A DNA stretch of 64,000 nt, from positions 124,001 through 188,000 of the forward strand of contig NW_026570246.1 in NCBI RefSeq assembly GCF_019649055.1. Direction: 5' to 3'. The notes beneath the pieces are model-generated. The model was given only the letters and a program-made list of their open reading frames with translations, searched no databases and was not told the origin of the DNA. Positions 1 through 12,677 of the stretch are shown here, piece by piece. The position numbers and the translations under genes are program-made. This DNA comes from Paramacrobiotus metropolitanus. Lineage: Eukaryota > Tardigrada > Eutardigrada > Parachela > Macrobiotidae. Numbering within the stretch: position 1 is the first letter of the stretch; every line of letters begins with the position of its first letter.

Positions 1-2278
1 CCAACGAAATTCTGCATTGTTGAGCAATAGTTATCGCGATTCTCGTGGTGGTCATGAGTGGGGTAGTGAAGTTGCAGCGATAGGGGTTTTGCTTTACCGC
101 GAGATGTGTACTCGTATGGATGACAGCAGCAAAGTTAAATGGTTCGCGTATAAATATGTGCATGGTCATGAACTTACGAGGGAATTCTCGTGACATGGCA
201 TGACGTAGTTTTTAACGGAGCGGTAAATATGGCAGAATGGTCCGCTTTTAATTTATGAATGTCTGATTAAGGAGAGAAGTGCCTCGCGATCGGTTAGCTG
301 GTTGGCGAATATGTACCGGTTTGCTTGCATATATCAGCAGAATAATGCGTGTTGCATAGAGCAGATTTAATATACTCTTACGTTTTAACTGAAATTTTGC
401 TGTTATAATCGTCGTTGCTGTCGCAGATTTCACAGAAATATTTATTTTTGGAGTCAGATTTATTTTATCTTGCAGTACTGTGGATTTCCGTGTAATTGAT
501 AGTGTTATTTCAGCGTAATTAAAAGTGCTGTTGGGAAGTCTATTAATTCTCGTCAGAAGTGAGAAATGTGACAAACTCCAGGGTGTTTCATTTGTTACAC
601 GAGATCAGTGAATGTTGCAGTTTCTGGTTAAACTGAATTTGATTAAATTTTGTGGCTTTGGTTAGGCATTAATGAAACCCTGCGGCAGGTTTGACGTTTA
701 AGCATGTTGTTATCACATTATTATTTCATGGGAAAACCTCACATTTATTTCGAAGATGCTCTGCTTTTTATGTTGTGTCGCCAGTAAACGAAATTTACAC
801 GAATATTAGTTATGTACAGGTGGAAATGACGTAGGATATGGTAGTAGTATCTTGACGTTCGTCTTTTGTTTCTGAGTAAAAAGGCCAGGGGCACTCTAAT
901 AATTCTGCTTATACTTTTTTAAAGTTTGTTTCTAATGTCCAGGTTTATAAAGTACCGAGAATCTTCTTGTGCTTATGTCGTCAGAAAGATGAAAATTGAA
1001 TTAAGTTTTTGGAACTTGTCTCTCAGTTATCACGCGGGCGCTAATCCGATGTAAAAACTGACATATGATGGTTAAGTTGTTCTGATAATCTTCGAAATGA
1101 CGTTGTGGACTTTTATGTCACAGTTAGGGATATTTTTAACATTGAAGCGTGTTTTTCTCGCTGTGCGCAGGGGGATGATTCTAGTGACGAAACTATACAC
1201 TCCTCCTTTTCTCACGCTTGACTAATGCCTGGTGGCGGAAGGATTTAATCCTTAATAAAAATACATACGTGTTCCGCGTATACGCCACATCAGCTGATTT
1301 GCAGTATTTTTTAGTTTGTCGAGCAAATACATTTCTGTTTGTCTTTCGTGCATGGAACTTGACATGGTCGTCCCCAACCTGGTTGCTTACGTGAACGCTA
1401 GTAAACGGATTGGATGTATTTATCGCTAATTCCGTGACCGAAATTTTTATCAGCAGACAGGGCTGTTTGTTGTTGTATGAAAAGAAAAAAGTATGACAAA
1501 CGTTTGTTGCCGACAAGGCGGCATTTACTAATCGTGCGTGTGCCTTCCAGTAATAATTCTCGATAGCGTAAACTTGTTGACTGAATAAAGACTTTGAAAG
1601 CTTCGTAAAATGCCCTTCCGTTGCGTTTTTTATGCCGGCAGAGAACTATAATGGTGTGGACATTACTTAATGATTTGAAGGGTTTAGAAGAACCAGTAAT
1701 TTTTATAGAATACAATCATCGATAACAAAACCAAAATATATGAAAGTATATGAATAAGTTCGGCTAGATGCTGGCAACACGTGCTTATCTGAATCAATCG
1801 TATGCGATATTCCGCCTTGCTGTGCAATTACGATGGCGAAGATTGATGGCACAGTGTGGAACTGCGATCAAGTTGGCGCATAGTTGTCTTCTTTAATGGC
1901 TGCATTAATTAATTTGATTTTGAATATCACTGGCATGTTTCACTGTTTACATGTCGCAGTGTTTTCATCTTCCATCTGTTTTAAACAAAATAAACAGTGC
2001 AAAATATTATTAATTAACAGTGCCACCCTGATCATTTTCACACCTTGGTGGTACAAATTGTTGAATGATTGTGCAGAAATGCAGTCAGTGCTATTACATT
2101 AATAGGAAGACTGTGAGAATTTGTACATGCTGACTTGCACGTATTAGTATAGCTGGCTGATAAAGAAACAATAATTCGGCGGTATTTTATCGGTAATCGT
2201 TAGGCTTAATTTGGTAGATAAGCTTATCGTATAAGAAATACCTCACTGATTGCTAACTGTTTGTGTATTCAATTACAG
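1..2278. other. Intron or upstream region of the hexokinase gene, no exon seen
   Basis: No open frame here resembles the N-terminal lobe of hexokinase or any other known protein. Because the first visible hexokinase exon begins in mid-protein at 2279, this stretch is probably the intron before it, and the earlier exons lie left of the window. Small frames on either strand lack recognisable motifs. Confidence 0.6.
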
Positions 2279-4105
2279 GCACCGGGTGCAATGCCTGCTA
2301 CATGGAGCGAATAGAGAATGTGGAGCTGTGGGATGGTGACAATGATGAACCACGGGAAGTGATTATCAACATGGAATGGGGCGCTTTTGGCGACAACGGT
2401 GTACTGGAATTTATCCGCACAGAGTTTGATCGGACCCTCGACGAACAGTCCATCAATCCGGGCAATCAGCTGTAAGTACCTTGGAGCACGTGGATGTCGG
2501 TGTGAAGACGTTAATCAAACGCTTTATGGGCGATTTTATCGGTCGCACCGTGTGGCAATGAATAATAAAGACGGAAAATTTTTCAGATATGAGAAAATGA
2601 TGTCTGGCATGTATCTCGGCGAACTGGTACGCCTGGTGCTAGTCAAATTGTGTGAGAACGGTGCACTGTTTGGAGGGAAACTACCGAACATTCTCAAGAA
2701 GAAGGATGCCTTCTATACGAAATATGTATCCGAAATAGAAGGGTAAGAATATCGATTCACTGGTTATTACCGCATGAATGCTAGTTTACTTGCTTTTTGT
2801 CTTATGCAGTCTGATTTGTACTTCAGAACAATGGTTTTCGATAAGTAGTTCGTTTTTGGATATTATGCGCACATCAGTTTTTGCAAAGTTCTGTTTCGGT
2901 AATGTCATTGATTTCCGGCCAACCATGCGTATTGTTATGTGTGATATAGGCTGTAGCGAAATAATGGTAGTGCAGATATTGTGGATTTTCTATACAGCTT
3001 TTATTGATTGTTTTTCAGGGAGCGAGAGGAGCACTATACGAAATGCATGAAGATCGTCAGGGATGAACTGGGTATTCCTAATGCTTCGCAGGAAGATCTC
3101 AACCTGATCCGAGATGCCTGTGCTGCAGTATCGTCACGAGCCGCTTATTTGGCTGGAATAGGTATATTTATAACGACATGCGTGATGCCAGCTTATTTAA
3201 TAATATTGAGTATTATATTTCGAGACGCCATACTTTTGTTAATTTTGAAACTGAAACAGCAAAATCGATATACGTATTTGATGGCACGGAGGTTTATACG
3301 CAGTCTTTTCGAGTCTGCACTGTACGAGTACAGATTTTCTTGAATTTTATCGTGATTTCGTAGGTGTTTCTTCTGTTAACACGGATGTCGCAAGTTTTCG
3401 CGTTAATAGTTGAATATTTGATTTTTTGTCATAGGTTGTGCAACTGTGATAAACCACATGCAACGCGACAAATGCACAGTAGGAGTGGATGGTTCAGTAT
3501 ACAAGTATCATCCGAAATTCCATAATTTAATGGTGGAGTGCATGAAGCAGTATGTGGATAAGCGGATAGAGGTAAGAAAAAAACATTCTCCCATGCTGTT
3601 TACGAATAATTTAAGCTTTGCGTCTGTGCTTGTGTTGTGTGAACTAACCAGCCATTGTTCTGGGCGAACCTTTTTAGGCTAAGCTTGCACGACCCATCAG
3701 AAAATTCGGCCCGGATGAATTGTACAATGTAAATTGCTTTGCATTTAGCATTTTGCTCTCTGTACCAAGTAACGTGTGGTTTTACAAAAGCTTAAACTTA
3801 GGCTGCTTAGCTAACAGCTGGAGCTGCTTGTTTGTTTTGCTTTTCACAGAAACGTTTTACGTTGACAATTTGCTAATGGAAAAGTTTTAGTATTTAAAAT
3901 ATAAAAAAAACATATTTTACAGCATACATTGCGTTTGTTTTACATCTACGATATTGTACCATGAAAGTTTGATTTCGACGTTAAAGTTTGCTTACCGCGG
4001 GTGTTTTTGCTTTTCTCTATCTAGTTCAATCTTATGCTTTCGGAAGACGGCAGTGGAAAAGGTGCGGCATTAGTGGCGGCCGTCGCATCGCATCTGGCAT
4101 CCTGA
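2279..4105 (+). CDS. Hexokinase, C-terminal half (5' part outside window)
   Basis: Hexokinase phosphorylates glucose with ATP, the first step of glycolysis, in the cytosol or at mitochondria. Five exons join in phase: 2279-2471, 2587-2742, 3019-3161, 3435-3571 and 4025-4105, giving about 236 residues ending in TGA. Seen in order: [11 protein letters not shown] (adenosine-binding loop), [11 protein letters not shown] with the conserved glucose-contacting Glu, [27 protein letters not shown], and the C-terminal [17 protein letters not shown]. All introns are GT-AG, 115 to 453 bp. The first exon starts inside a Gly codon, so roughly the N-terminal 200-230 residues of a usual 450-residue single-domain enzyme are upstream of the window. 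ATTAAA at 4125-4130 is a possible but very close poly(A) signal. The gene converges on the aminopeptidase gene. The family call is very secure; the isozyme cannot be told from this half. Confidence 0.95.
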
Positions 4106-5236
4106 TTTCGGCCGGATTGGTGGCATTAAACATTGTTAATTTTAATTTAATAATATATTCCCGTGTGTTGCAACTGGATGATTGATGGATGGATGGGCTT
4201 TGTATCGGAGACGAAGTTGTGTATATTTTTCTTCTACATTAATCCTGGTTCATCGCGGCTGGGAAATGCCGTGGCGCCTTCATACACAGAGCAGAAGCAC
4301 TATTATAGCGGTTTTTGTTTGTTCTTCACCGTGAATCTCGCCGATTAACCCAAGGTCATCCTGGAATCCTGGCGATTTTTGCCTGCACACCACTTCTGAA
4401 TATTTTCACGTCGAAAGCGAGAAGAATGGAGAGTTTGCTCAAAGAGCCCCTTGATTGTCCCCTTTGGCACAGTTGGATAATTTAATATTGAAGTGTTCAG
4501 CTTTGTACATGCATGGGTTGTATTGATTGTGCAAAAATTTTTGTCTGATTTTGGTTCTGCATTGCATGGAGTTTAGTTTGGTAAAACGTTAACTATTGTT
4601 TTTTTACTGCGAGGCAATGCATTACTACTCGTTTCCGCTTTGCTTTCTGGTGTAAAATGCTCTTTTCCGCGAAATGAAGTGTAATTTACGAATCAAGAAC
4701 CACACGCTTCGGGTTTTGTTAGTGTATGGTACAGGCTACAAAAACAGATGTCTTTGAAAGTGCTGCTAGTTATAGTCAGAAACTGTTTCACAAATTAGAA
4801 TTATTCAGCGAGGGGACTGGCTGATTGCTACAGTTTTCAGTAAATTACTTAGTAATTTCTACTATGGTAACCGGCGTACTACTGGATCATGGGTGCAATC
4901 CACTGAATCCAGCAAACGAAGCGCAGTACACGCACGCAGCACAAATAGCATTATAGCACCCATTTTTTAGTACTTCGTTCTTGAAGTTGCAGTTATTGAA
5001 AAATGCTCGATTGTAATGCGATCATTTATTTATAAACCCAAAAAAAACATGCATGCCTGAACAGTTAAATACCTATCCTAACTCAAAAAACAATAAAAAA
5101 AAACAGAAAACGTGCATATCAAGGGAACTGGAAAACCGAATCACACTGAAATAACGAAGTAAAAGTCACTAAAAAAATCATTGGAAGCATTTTTGGGAAA
5201 CAGGCTTCAGCATCCTGCTGACGGTTCGTGTATAAC
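4106..5236. other. Convergent intergenic region with 3' UTRs
   Basis: The interval lies between the stop codons of two converging genes. It is AT-rich, has no coding exon I can recognise, and carries a minus-strand AATAAA at 5025-5030 suited to the aminopeptidase transcript. Confidence 0.6.
5025..5030 (-). terminator. Poly(A) signal AATAAA of the aminopeptidase gene
   Basis: The plus strand reads TTTATT, so the minus strand reads AATAAA, about 210 nt beyond the aminopeptidase stop codon. It is the first canonical hexamer I found downstream. Confidence 0.45.
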
Positions 5237-8200
5237 TTAGAACAGATGGGGCAGGATGTGGCGCATAGCCAAGGCCAACAACGGTGTGCCGGTGGGGACA
5301 CCCGGGAAGGGGCCGCTGGATCCGGCAATGTCGATGTGCGTGTAGGGAATGGGCGCCTGGGAGTCGATGCCGTGCTTGTCCAACCCAGCTGCCAGGATCA
5401 TGAATGCCGCCGGCGACTGGTGACCGCGAGGAGTGCGCGACGACGGCAGGTTGTTGCACTGCAGAACGTCTTCGTACTCCGATTTGCCCTTGTGGAATTC
5501 GTAGTCCTCACGACGGATGCTGGACAGTTCCACAGGCTCAGCAATACGGCCACCCAGGTCAAAGAGGGTGCGTGAAGCGCCGGCTAGGCGAGCTGGTCCG
5601 TTGTCCAAAACAGCCTGCAAAATATCAGGCTTCAAACATCTCTAACGTCTTAAACACGATAAAATACCACTACTGTAGTCTTATTATTTTCAATCAAAAT
5701 TTCCTTAAGAAATCGTGTATGAAAAAGATTTCGCGAGACTTAATCACACAGAACATCAGAAAAACATTTAACATCAAGATCATTTATACATAGTAAGGAA
5801 AGCGTTCAGTGACGCTAAAGTTTACCCTGAAATTTTCAGGTAAATAATACTGCGGAGTATTTCTAATTCACGTTGGTGCAATTTTGTTACAGATTTAATT
5901 GTGTTGCATTTAATGTTCAAGTGAAAGTTTTACAAGAGAGAAAAAGAGAGAGCTCATCTCATCGCTCATCGCTGCCGAAGTTTAATACACTTCACACTTG
6001 TACTTACAGAGTACTGCGGTCCCATAGCCAACACGGCATGTCCGGTCAATGTGGCAATGGTGTAAATCTGAGAGTTCTTGTGGATGTTCTCCTTGATGAT
6101 GCGTTCCTTCATGTAGCACAGCAGATCAGCCATCACCATGCGACCTTCGGCGTCGGTGTTGCCGACACGGACACGTACACCGGCACGGGACGTGATAATT
6201 TCATCAGCCACATAGCAGTCTATAAATTAATACGCGACCCGTCATGATAACAGCCCAGGTAATCAAAGAACACGGTGGTCTATCTATCGCCATGATTAGG
6301 CAATCAACAAAAGCATCCGGGCACTCGAGCGCCTTATCATTCAAAGACCAAAAATAAATGCTACGTGGATCGCCGGCCGGAATGTTCTCCTCTTTCACTA
6401 GTCGTATGATCGAATAGCACTTACTTTCACCGATGCTGTTGCGCACCATCGACATACTTCCGACAACGCGGATTCCTTTCGGTTTAAGGATCGACAGGGT
6501 CTATGGAAAATACACAAAACTGAACAAAAAGCGAAAAGGAATTCGATGCAACATTACGCACCTTGAAAAAAGCCAGCTACGGCAGCCGCTCCACATTTGT
6601 CACGGTGCATTCCAGCCATGACACCGCCCGCTTTCACATCAGCTCCACCAGTGTCATAAGTAATACCCTGCAAAATACAAAACAAAAAATAATTCACCAG
6701 CGACGGATTGACTAACAGAAAATTATCAACTCAATAGCAAATAATTATAAGCACAAGGCCCCACATTTAACAAGATTGCAGTAACAAAATTACGCTAGCA
6801 AAATCAGAAGTTAAAACACTACAGTACTGCCATATTAATACATGACTTACCTTTCCGACCAAGAAAACGTTTTCGGTAATTTCGCCTTCGCCGACATACT
6901 CCAGGATCATGACATTGGCGTGATGTCGGTCAATCACTGAAAAGCAGCAGGTGTACATTGTCGTGATCAAACCATCCTGCACACTGTCGACACTCACCGG
7001 AAGCAGCGCGATTAACAGCGCCCAACAACGGGAACTCTTTGTCCAGCTTCTTCTGATCGGTGATGTATTCGATCTTGATCTCCTTGACCCCGGAGAAGGT
7101 CTCTTTGACGTACTCCGCCACACGGGGAGAGGCCATGCGCTCGGGATCGGAGCCACCGATATCACGGGTGACGATGCTGTAAGCGTACGCAAAATTCATA
7201 AACAGATATCAGAACGATTATAACAAAATCACGGAAAACACTCAAAAAAATGACTGAACGCGAAAAATATAAAAAACCACGTGAGCTCACCGTCCAGCTT
7301 CCAGAGCATGGGCCAGCTTCTCGACGTTCGGTCCGGCCATGCGGTTGGTATTGCCCATATGGAAGGCGATGCGGTCGGCCTTGGTGGCCTTCTTGCCTTC
7401 CGTTTCGCGGATTTCCAAGGGCTGAAATGGAAAAACACATGACTCGGATCCGATAGCAAAAAGTCCTAAAATTAGGCTTCAATAACTTTCAACTTACAAC
7501 GTAGAGGGCTCGCATGGCACCCAGAACACTGACCAACTCAGCCTGACCGTAAACGGGGCAGCTGTTCAGCTTCTCGTCGACGTCGATGTACACGAACGGA
7601 TTGCGTGCACCAGCAGCAATGGCTCTGCATAAAAAGTTTATCATGCAACCCATGTCAGATAATAAAAGAAACGGTGCTTAAGTTCAGTACCGCTTAACGC
7701 CTTCAAAGGCAGCTTCTTCATATCGGCGGGCGTCGTCGTAATCACGGTTAAGAGGTCCGGTCGGGGCGTACACCTGTGATTGATTATTAAAATAGGAAGT
7801 TATTCGGTTTAAGCCTTTTTATTCCTAGAAATTTATAAAACTTTAAAAATCACGTCAAAAATTCTGCATCATTCATGATGCTGTAATATTAATTAAAAAC
7901 TTATATAACATATTCCACATATGCCATACACCATACAATCATGTGCCCCGCTAGAATACTTACATATAACCGTTACCAGCTAGCATACGCTAGAATACAT
8001 ATAAGTACATAACCAGCCAACTAAAGCCAAACCGTAAGATAACATCATAACACTAACAATAAAGTACCATAGGAAAAAATGTAAAATTAAAAAAATGTAA
8101 AAAAGGCAAATCTCCAGCGTAACCGCTACTAATGCTGCAGAATCAGCGATTTTAGTCCCTTAGCACAGCACTATCGACCACTCACCAGACGCTTCACACC

Positions 8201-8939
8201 CAAGTCATTTCCGTCCGGAAGGCGAATCACCACCGGGCATTTGTCAGCAGCAGAGTCCACCTGAAGATTCACAGATATAAACTGAATAAATACACATACA
8301 TAAACATTTCCTGCATTGCTTGGGGAAATTTTTTATTTATCCGAATAAGAGTCATCTGGTTTCAAAAGCATACTACAGTAAAATGCACGAATCAAAAAAA
8401 AACTACATCACTACTAGTACTCAGCGCAAAAATAATCAGGTTGTTTAATGTGCACATCCACCCCCGTCGCAAAGCTGCAGTTCAGCGAACCTTCTGCACA
8501 AGAATATGCAAAAGCCAACACTCTTATCAAACCAGATAACGGGGTTCCGCGATTTACAGCTGGCATGAATATTAATATTATTATGCATGGTACCAGAGCA
8601 AAGTAACTACTAATATTACTGGCTCAAATTTCTCGGAAAACACTAAAACAGGGAAATACGGAATCTCAAAACAAGTAACAAGTGACAAACCTCGGTGATA
8701 TTCCGGATGGCCGTGTTGACGGACTGGAATCGCGGCAGCGCGCGCTGATCCCCGACACCTTTCTCGCCGACCACGATGAGGGCGTCATACTCGCTCAGAT
8801 TGCGCCCGTCGGCAATGAACTCGGTCTTGGTGCTCAGGAAGGATCTGACGAAAAATGCATCGAGTTAATCACAGTGCACATTTACTGCAGCAGCCATCGC
8901 ATTGGACGTTTACCCTGGTTCCAGGCGAAGACTGGCCAT
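5237..8939 (-). CDS. M17-family leucyl-type aminopeptidase (W07G4.4/granny smith group)
   Basis: This is a zinc-dependent cytosolic aminopeptidase of family M17. Twelve coding exons (minus strand, 5' to 3'): 8939-8914, 8844-8691, 8260-8186, 7773-7691, 7624-7498, 7421-7291, 7176-6998, 6936-6851, 6667-6562, 6500-6425, 6219-6008, 5614-5237. The model has 543 residues, close to the roughly 520 of C. elegans W07G4.4. Metal and catalytic residues of M17 are all visible: VGKGITYDTGG (K287, D292), K299, HRD (D310), and GNTDAEGR (D370, E372, R374). The start at 8939 has a good context and follows a likely 5'UTR splice acceptor at 8959. All junctions keep phase except one: the exon 6667-6562 carries one extra T in a run of six, which shifts the frame after AAAVAGF. 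I count residues as if that base were absent. It could be an assembly error, a polymorphism or a true lesion. Confidence 0.92.
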
Positions 8940-8959
8940 GGTGCAGGTAGCCAAACTGC

Positions 8960-11900
8960 TGAAATGGGTTGAAAAGGGAGTTAAACGAACTCGCAAGCAG
9001 GATTTTGCCAATGCGAGCATGTACAGAGATCACTAGCGGATTTTATACCCAACTAGTGCAATTTTACACGTCAGCGACTTTCCAAGATTAGCCACGGTAT
9101 GTTGTGATAAGCAGATTTGAGAAATTTTGGGAATTTGAACAACAACATTACAGAAGCAGATGAACGGCACTGTAATTTTCGCCCGTGTGGGGTTACCATT
9201 GAGACGGCTGGTTGCGATTGGCGAAATGCGATACACTATTATGAGAAAACAACTCGACAAGCCGAATGAAGCAATTTCGCAATTTTTGGAGGGAAATTTT
9301 ATTTTCTACGGAGCATTCAAGTTATTCAACATCTCTGATAAGTCATAATTCGTTAAATTTAATTACTTATTTTGAAACAAACCTCTTGTGTAACAGAATA
9401 CAAGTGCCCAACTACAGCTAAACCAGGGAACGGTGAATATTTCATCGATGACGTAAAAACGAAAACTTGGACTGACATCCGATGGTTTGTAATTACATTT
9501 ACATTTATGTGACACTCGATCGGTATTGATTGCATTAATTACAACTCAATGGTTTGTGCCATGCAGTGCGTTTTATATCCAGAGTAAAGACCGAAAATGG
9601 CTCGTTGTTCGACGTAAAGAACAGGATAATCTATATTTATAACACATGATTTACAGGTACACAAAGTATGAAACATGACCTTTCAACAGTATAAAGTAAT
9701 TGCTAAACTGTAACGCAAAAGCCTGTAATTCTGAATACGTATTTCTCTTTTAGTAGTAAAGCACAGGAAAAAGCAGTCGCGGAACAATAAAGCATGACAA
9801 TTTCTGAAAATTTGATAGAAATTACGTACATGTGGTCGCATTGTGATTTACATTATAACAGACGTACCTGTAATTACTGTAGAATATACCTGCACCATCT
9901 GCGCTAAAAGCTGCAACTGTACTCGTACATGTGAAAGATAGTTAAATACCTTTGCCAATACGATGCAGCTTACCTTAATAAACAAGATCCAAAAAACAAA
10001 ATCATTTTATTTAATTAACGCTTAATATGAGATATGGTAAGAATCTTCATCATTCTGTCTACAGACACCGTGCTTATTTTGAATCTCCAATCTACAGTCA
10101 CCAAAAGCGAGCTAAGAACTCTGCAGCTTACACAAAATAAATTTAATAAACCTGGGCTGGATCTAGCATGAGCGCTTAAAACAAAAGTTGCATTAACGTG
10201 TACGTGTTCCTACTGGCACACTGCTAACAGTGTTATAGTTTCCTTCAGTCAATTGTTAATTGATCTTACGTCCATCGCAGCTCCACATGATCTTAACATT
10301 ATGTTGTCTCCACTAGAAGCCTTCGCATATAAAGCCGTTAGAACTATACTAAGAAAATAAATACCGGAAAAATAAATATATGCATGAGCGTAATAATTCG
10401 CGACTAAAAATATCCGTAACTGCGCGGTTAAGAGGCGAATATCGCGTGTCATTAAGTATTTCTGATCGCCGCGAAACTGCTTCGTCCGCCGTTTTTGGCG
10501 CTATAAATAAGCACATAAATTTAATACACGTAATGCTACCCTTCACTTGGTTCTGTGTAGCTTGATTATTATTATTATTGCGCTTTTCTGGGAAATTTGA
10601 GGTTATAGTGGAAGACTGAATTACTATATATATGTGCTGGCTTTAAATCAATTATTCTTTTGGAAAATAAAATAGTTAGAATCATGAAATTCAACCAATT
10701 CAAGATAAAGACAATTACGCGTCATTTTAATTATACTTTATATTGCTGTATGCACCGGCGCTTTCTAATATTAGTTTGCGTGCGGCGCAATACCGTGTGC
10801 TCCTGCAGTGTTTCTCACAGTTGACTGCGGCCAGATAAACGGTATGGTCAATGTGCGCGCTATGTTAACCAATCTCGCAACCGGAAATCCATAACGGATT
10901 CTGCGATGTAATGCCGCGTGAATTTACAATCCGGCAAAAACGAACACACCACCACCTCCACTCTGCAGCACTCGGACAGCACTGCCAAGTTAAGAAATCT
11001 GATCAAACAATATTAATACATTAAACATTCTCCACTACACCACCGGGTGCTAGCCGGTATCGGTCCAGCCGAACTGGCGCTGACACTTCTCAAAGAGATT
11101 TAATTAAATGTGTACATAAGAGCCAGCTGGTGGGATGCGGCTTTTGTTGGCACACCTGGGTCCGACAATGCCGAAAATTCATTATCGATTAATCCCCGCC
11201 AAAATATCGCCGGGTGAGGTAGACCCGAGGATCGGCCCACTCAAAAAGCGGTTGGCCCGCTAAAATAAGTGAGTGAGGACTTAATCAATTACTGCACAGA
11301 ATTACACTGGCCGGGAAGACAAAATCAATATGTATGCCCAACCAATAAAATGCATTTTGATTTATGCTGCATCGGAAGGCAACCGGCAAAAAATTGCACA
11401 TGCTCCGGAAAAACGCACAAAACCTTTTTGGTGCATTTTGTACATAAAGGTAATAATAAAATATATCCATCTGTCAGGGAAAAAAATGCGAAAGTGGTGC
11501 TTATTCAGTCTATCGATATAAACGATTATTGTCACGTACACTTTCCTTGGCATATGTGCATTGTGCATTATGGTTATAGAGAAAATTCCGAGGCCATTCT
11601 GGCAGCAGTCTATTTACATTTGGGATCGAACCTGGAGAGAATTGTATAGCGCTTGTGTATATATATACCGGCATTGGGAGTTATTCAATCGATATCTAAC
11701 GGCTAATCTCCAATCCCTTAGTTGAGATAACAGTGAAACAAATAGCTGTAGGAACGCCGACCGGAAGTTGGCCTTCATCAAGCTGCAGTACACAGCAACG
11801 TCAACTAATCGCACCCAGCCATCACTGGCAATTTCTCTCCTTTTTACACAGAATACCCGTCAAACGCCATTTGCACAGGGAGCATTTATCCATGCTCGAA

Positions 11901-12677
11901 TAGTTGCTAATTTGGCCAAATCTAAAAAATGCTCTTTACGCGTATTTATTATATGCCAACGACTGCACATTGAACAGGGAAATGAAGCGCGCATAAAGAA
12001 TCCGGGCGCCTGCCCGATCGGCGGACAAATCTAGATCAAGTCAAAATAAATAGGCCACTTTATTTGATTGTCCAATGTCGGGTTTAGACGATGTGTGGGA
12101 AGGCGAGTAGTGAATCAATCAGTCCCTCTGGAAAGGGGGGAATCGTTATCCCAAGTTTGATGGAAAATTAAGGACGACGCCGATTGACTGTGGGTTGTAT
12201 CTGTAGTGAAGTCTTATACTCTCAAGTATGTAATTATATGGGAAACACGGTAATCCAGACAGCAATCTTCCTTAAAAATCCAAAAAACCCACTCAATTAA
12301 TCCCGACATTTAATTGCATGTTGTTACCACAATTCCTTTACAAATAGAGGCATTACCGACAATCGATCGTTTCTGGAATGCAGACCAAAATAAAAGTGTC
12401 ATATCCGATTAACTAACATGAACCAGCCGACATAAATTATGCGATAATTCAAATGTAATAGAAAAGGTCAAGTCATTATTTTTTGAACAGTCATGCGTTT
12501 CTATTTGCTTTAAAGTGAAATACGAAAACAAACACTTCAGCATTATCAAGTAAATTAATCGCGTAAAGACTTCTACTTTAGAGCATTTTGTACAATCAGA
12601 TCACAAAATATAGATTTACCTTCAGCGTGTAAAATCTGCAAAAACACACACAACGTCAGAATTTTAAAACCATCCCA
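8960..12677. other. Long AT-rich spacer, no gene recognised
   Basis: The region lies upstream of the aminopeptidase and downstream of the next minus-strand ORF. A 5'UTR exon of the aminopeptidase probably lies here, because a CAG acceptor abuts 8958. The longest open frame (11269-11649, plus) starts with GTG, has no motif I recognise and no splice context, so I do not call it. Confidence 0.5.

Noticed and set aside
11269-11649. 126-codon plus-strand ORF with a GTG start
   Set aside because: No ATG start, no motif and no coding-like GC rise; overlapping frames on the other strand are equally long.
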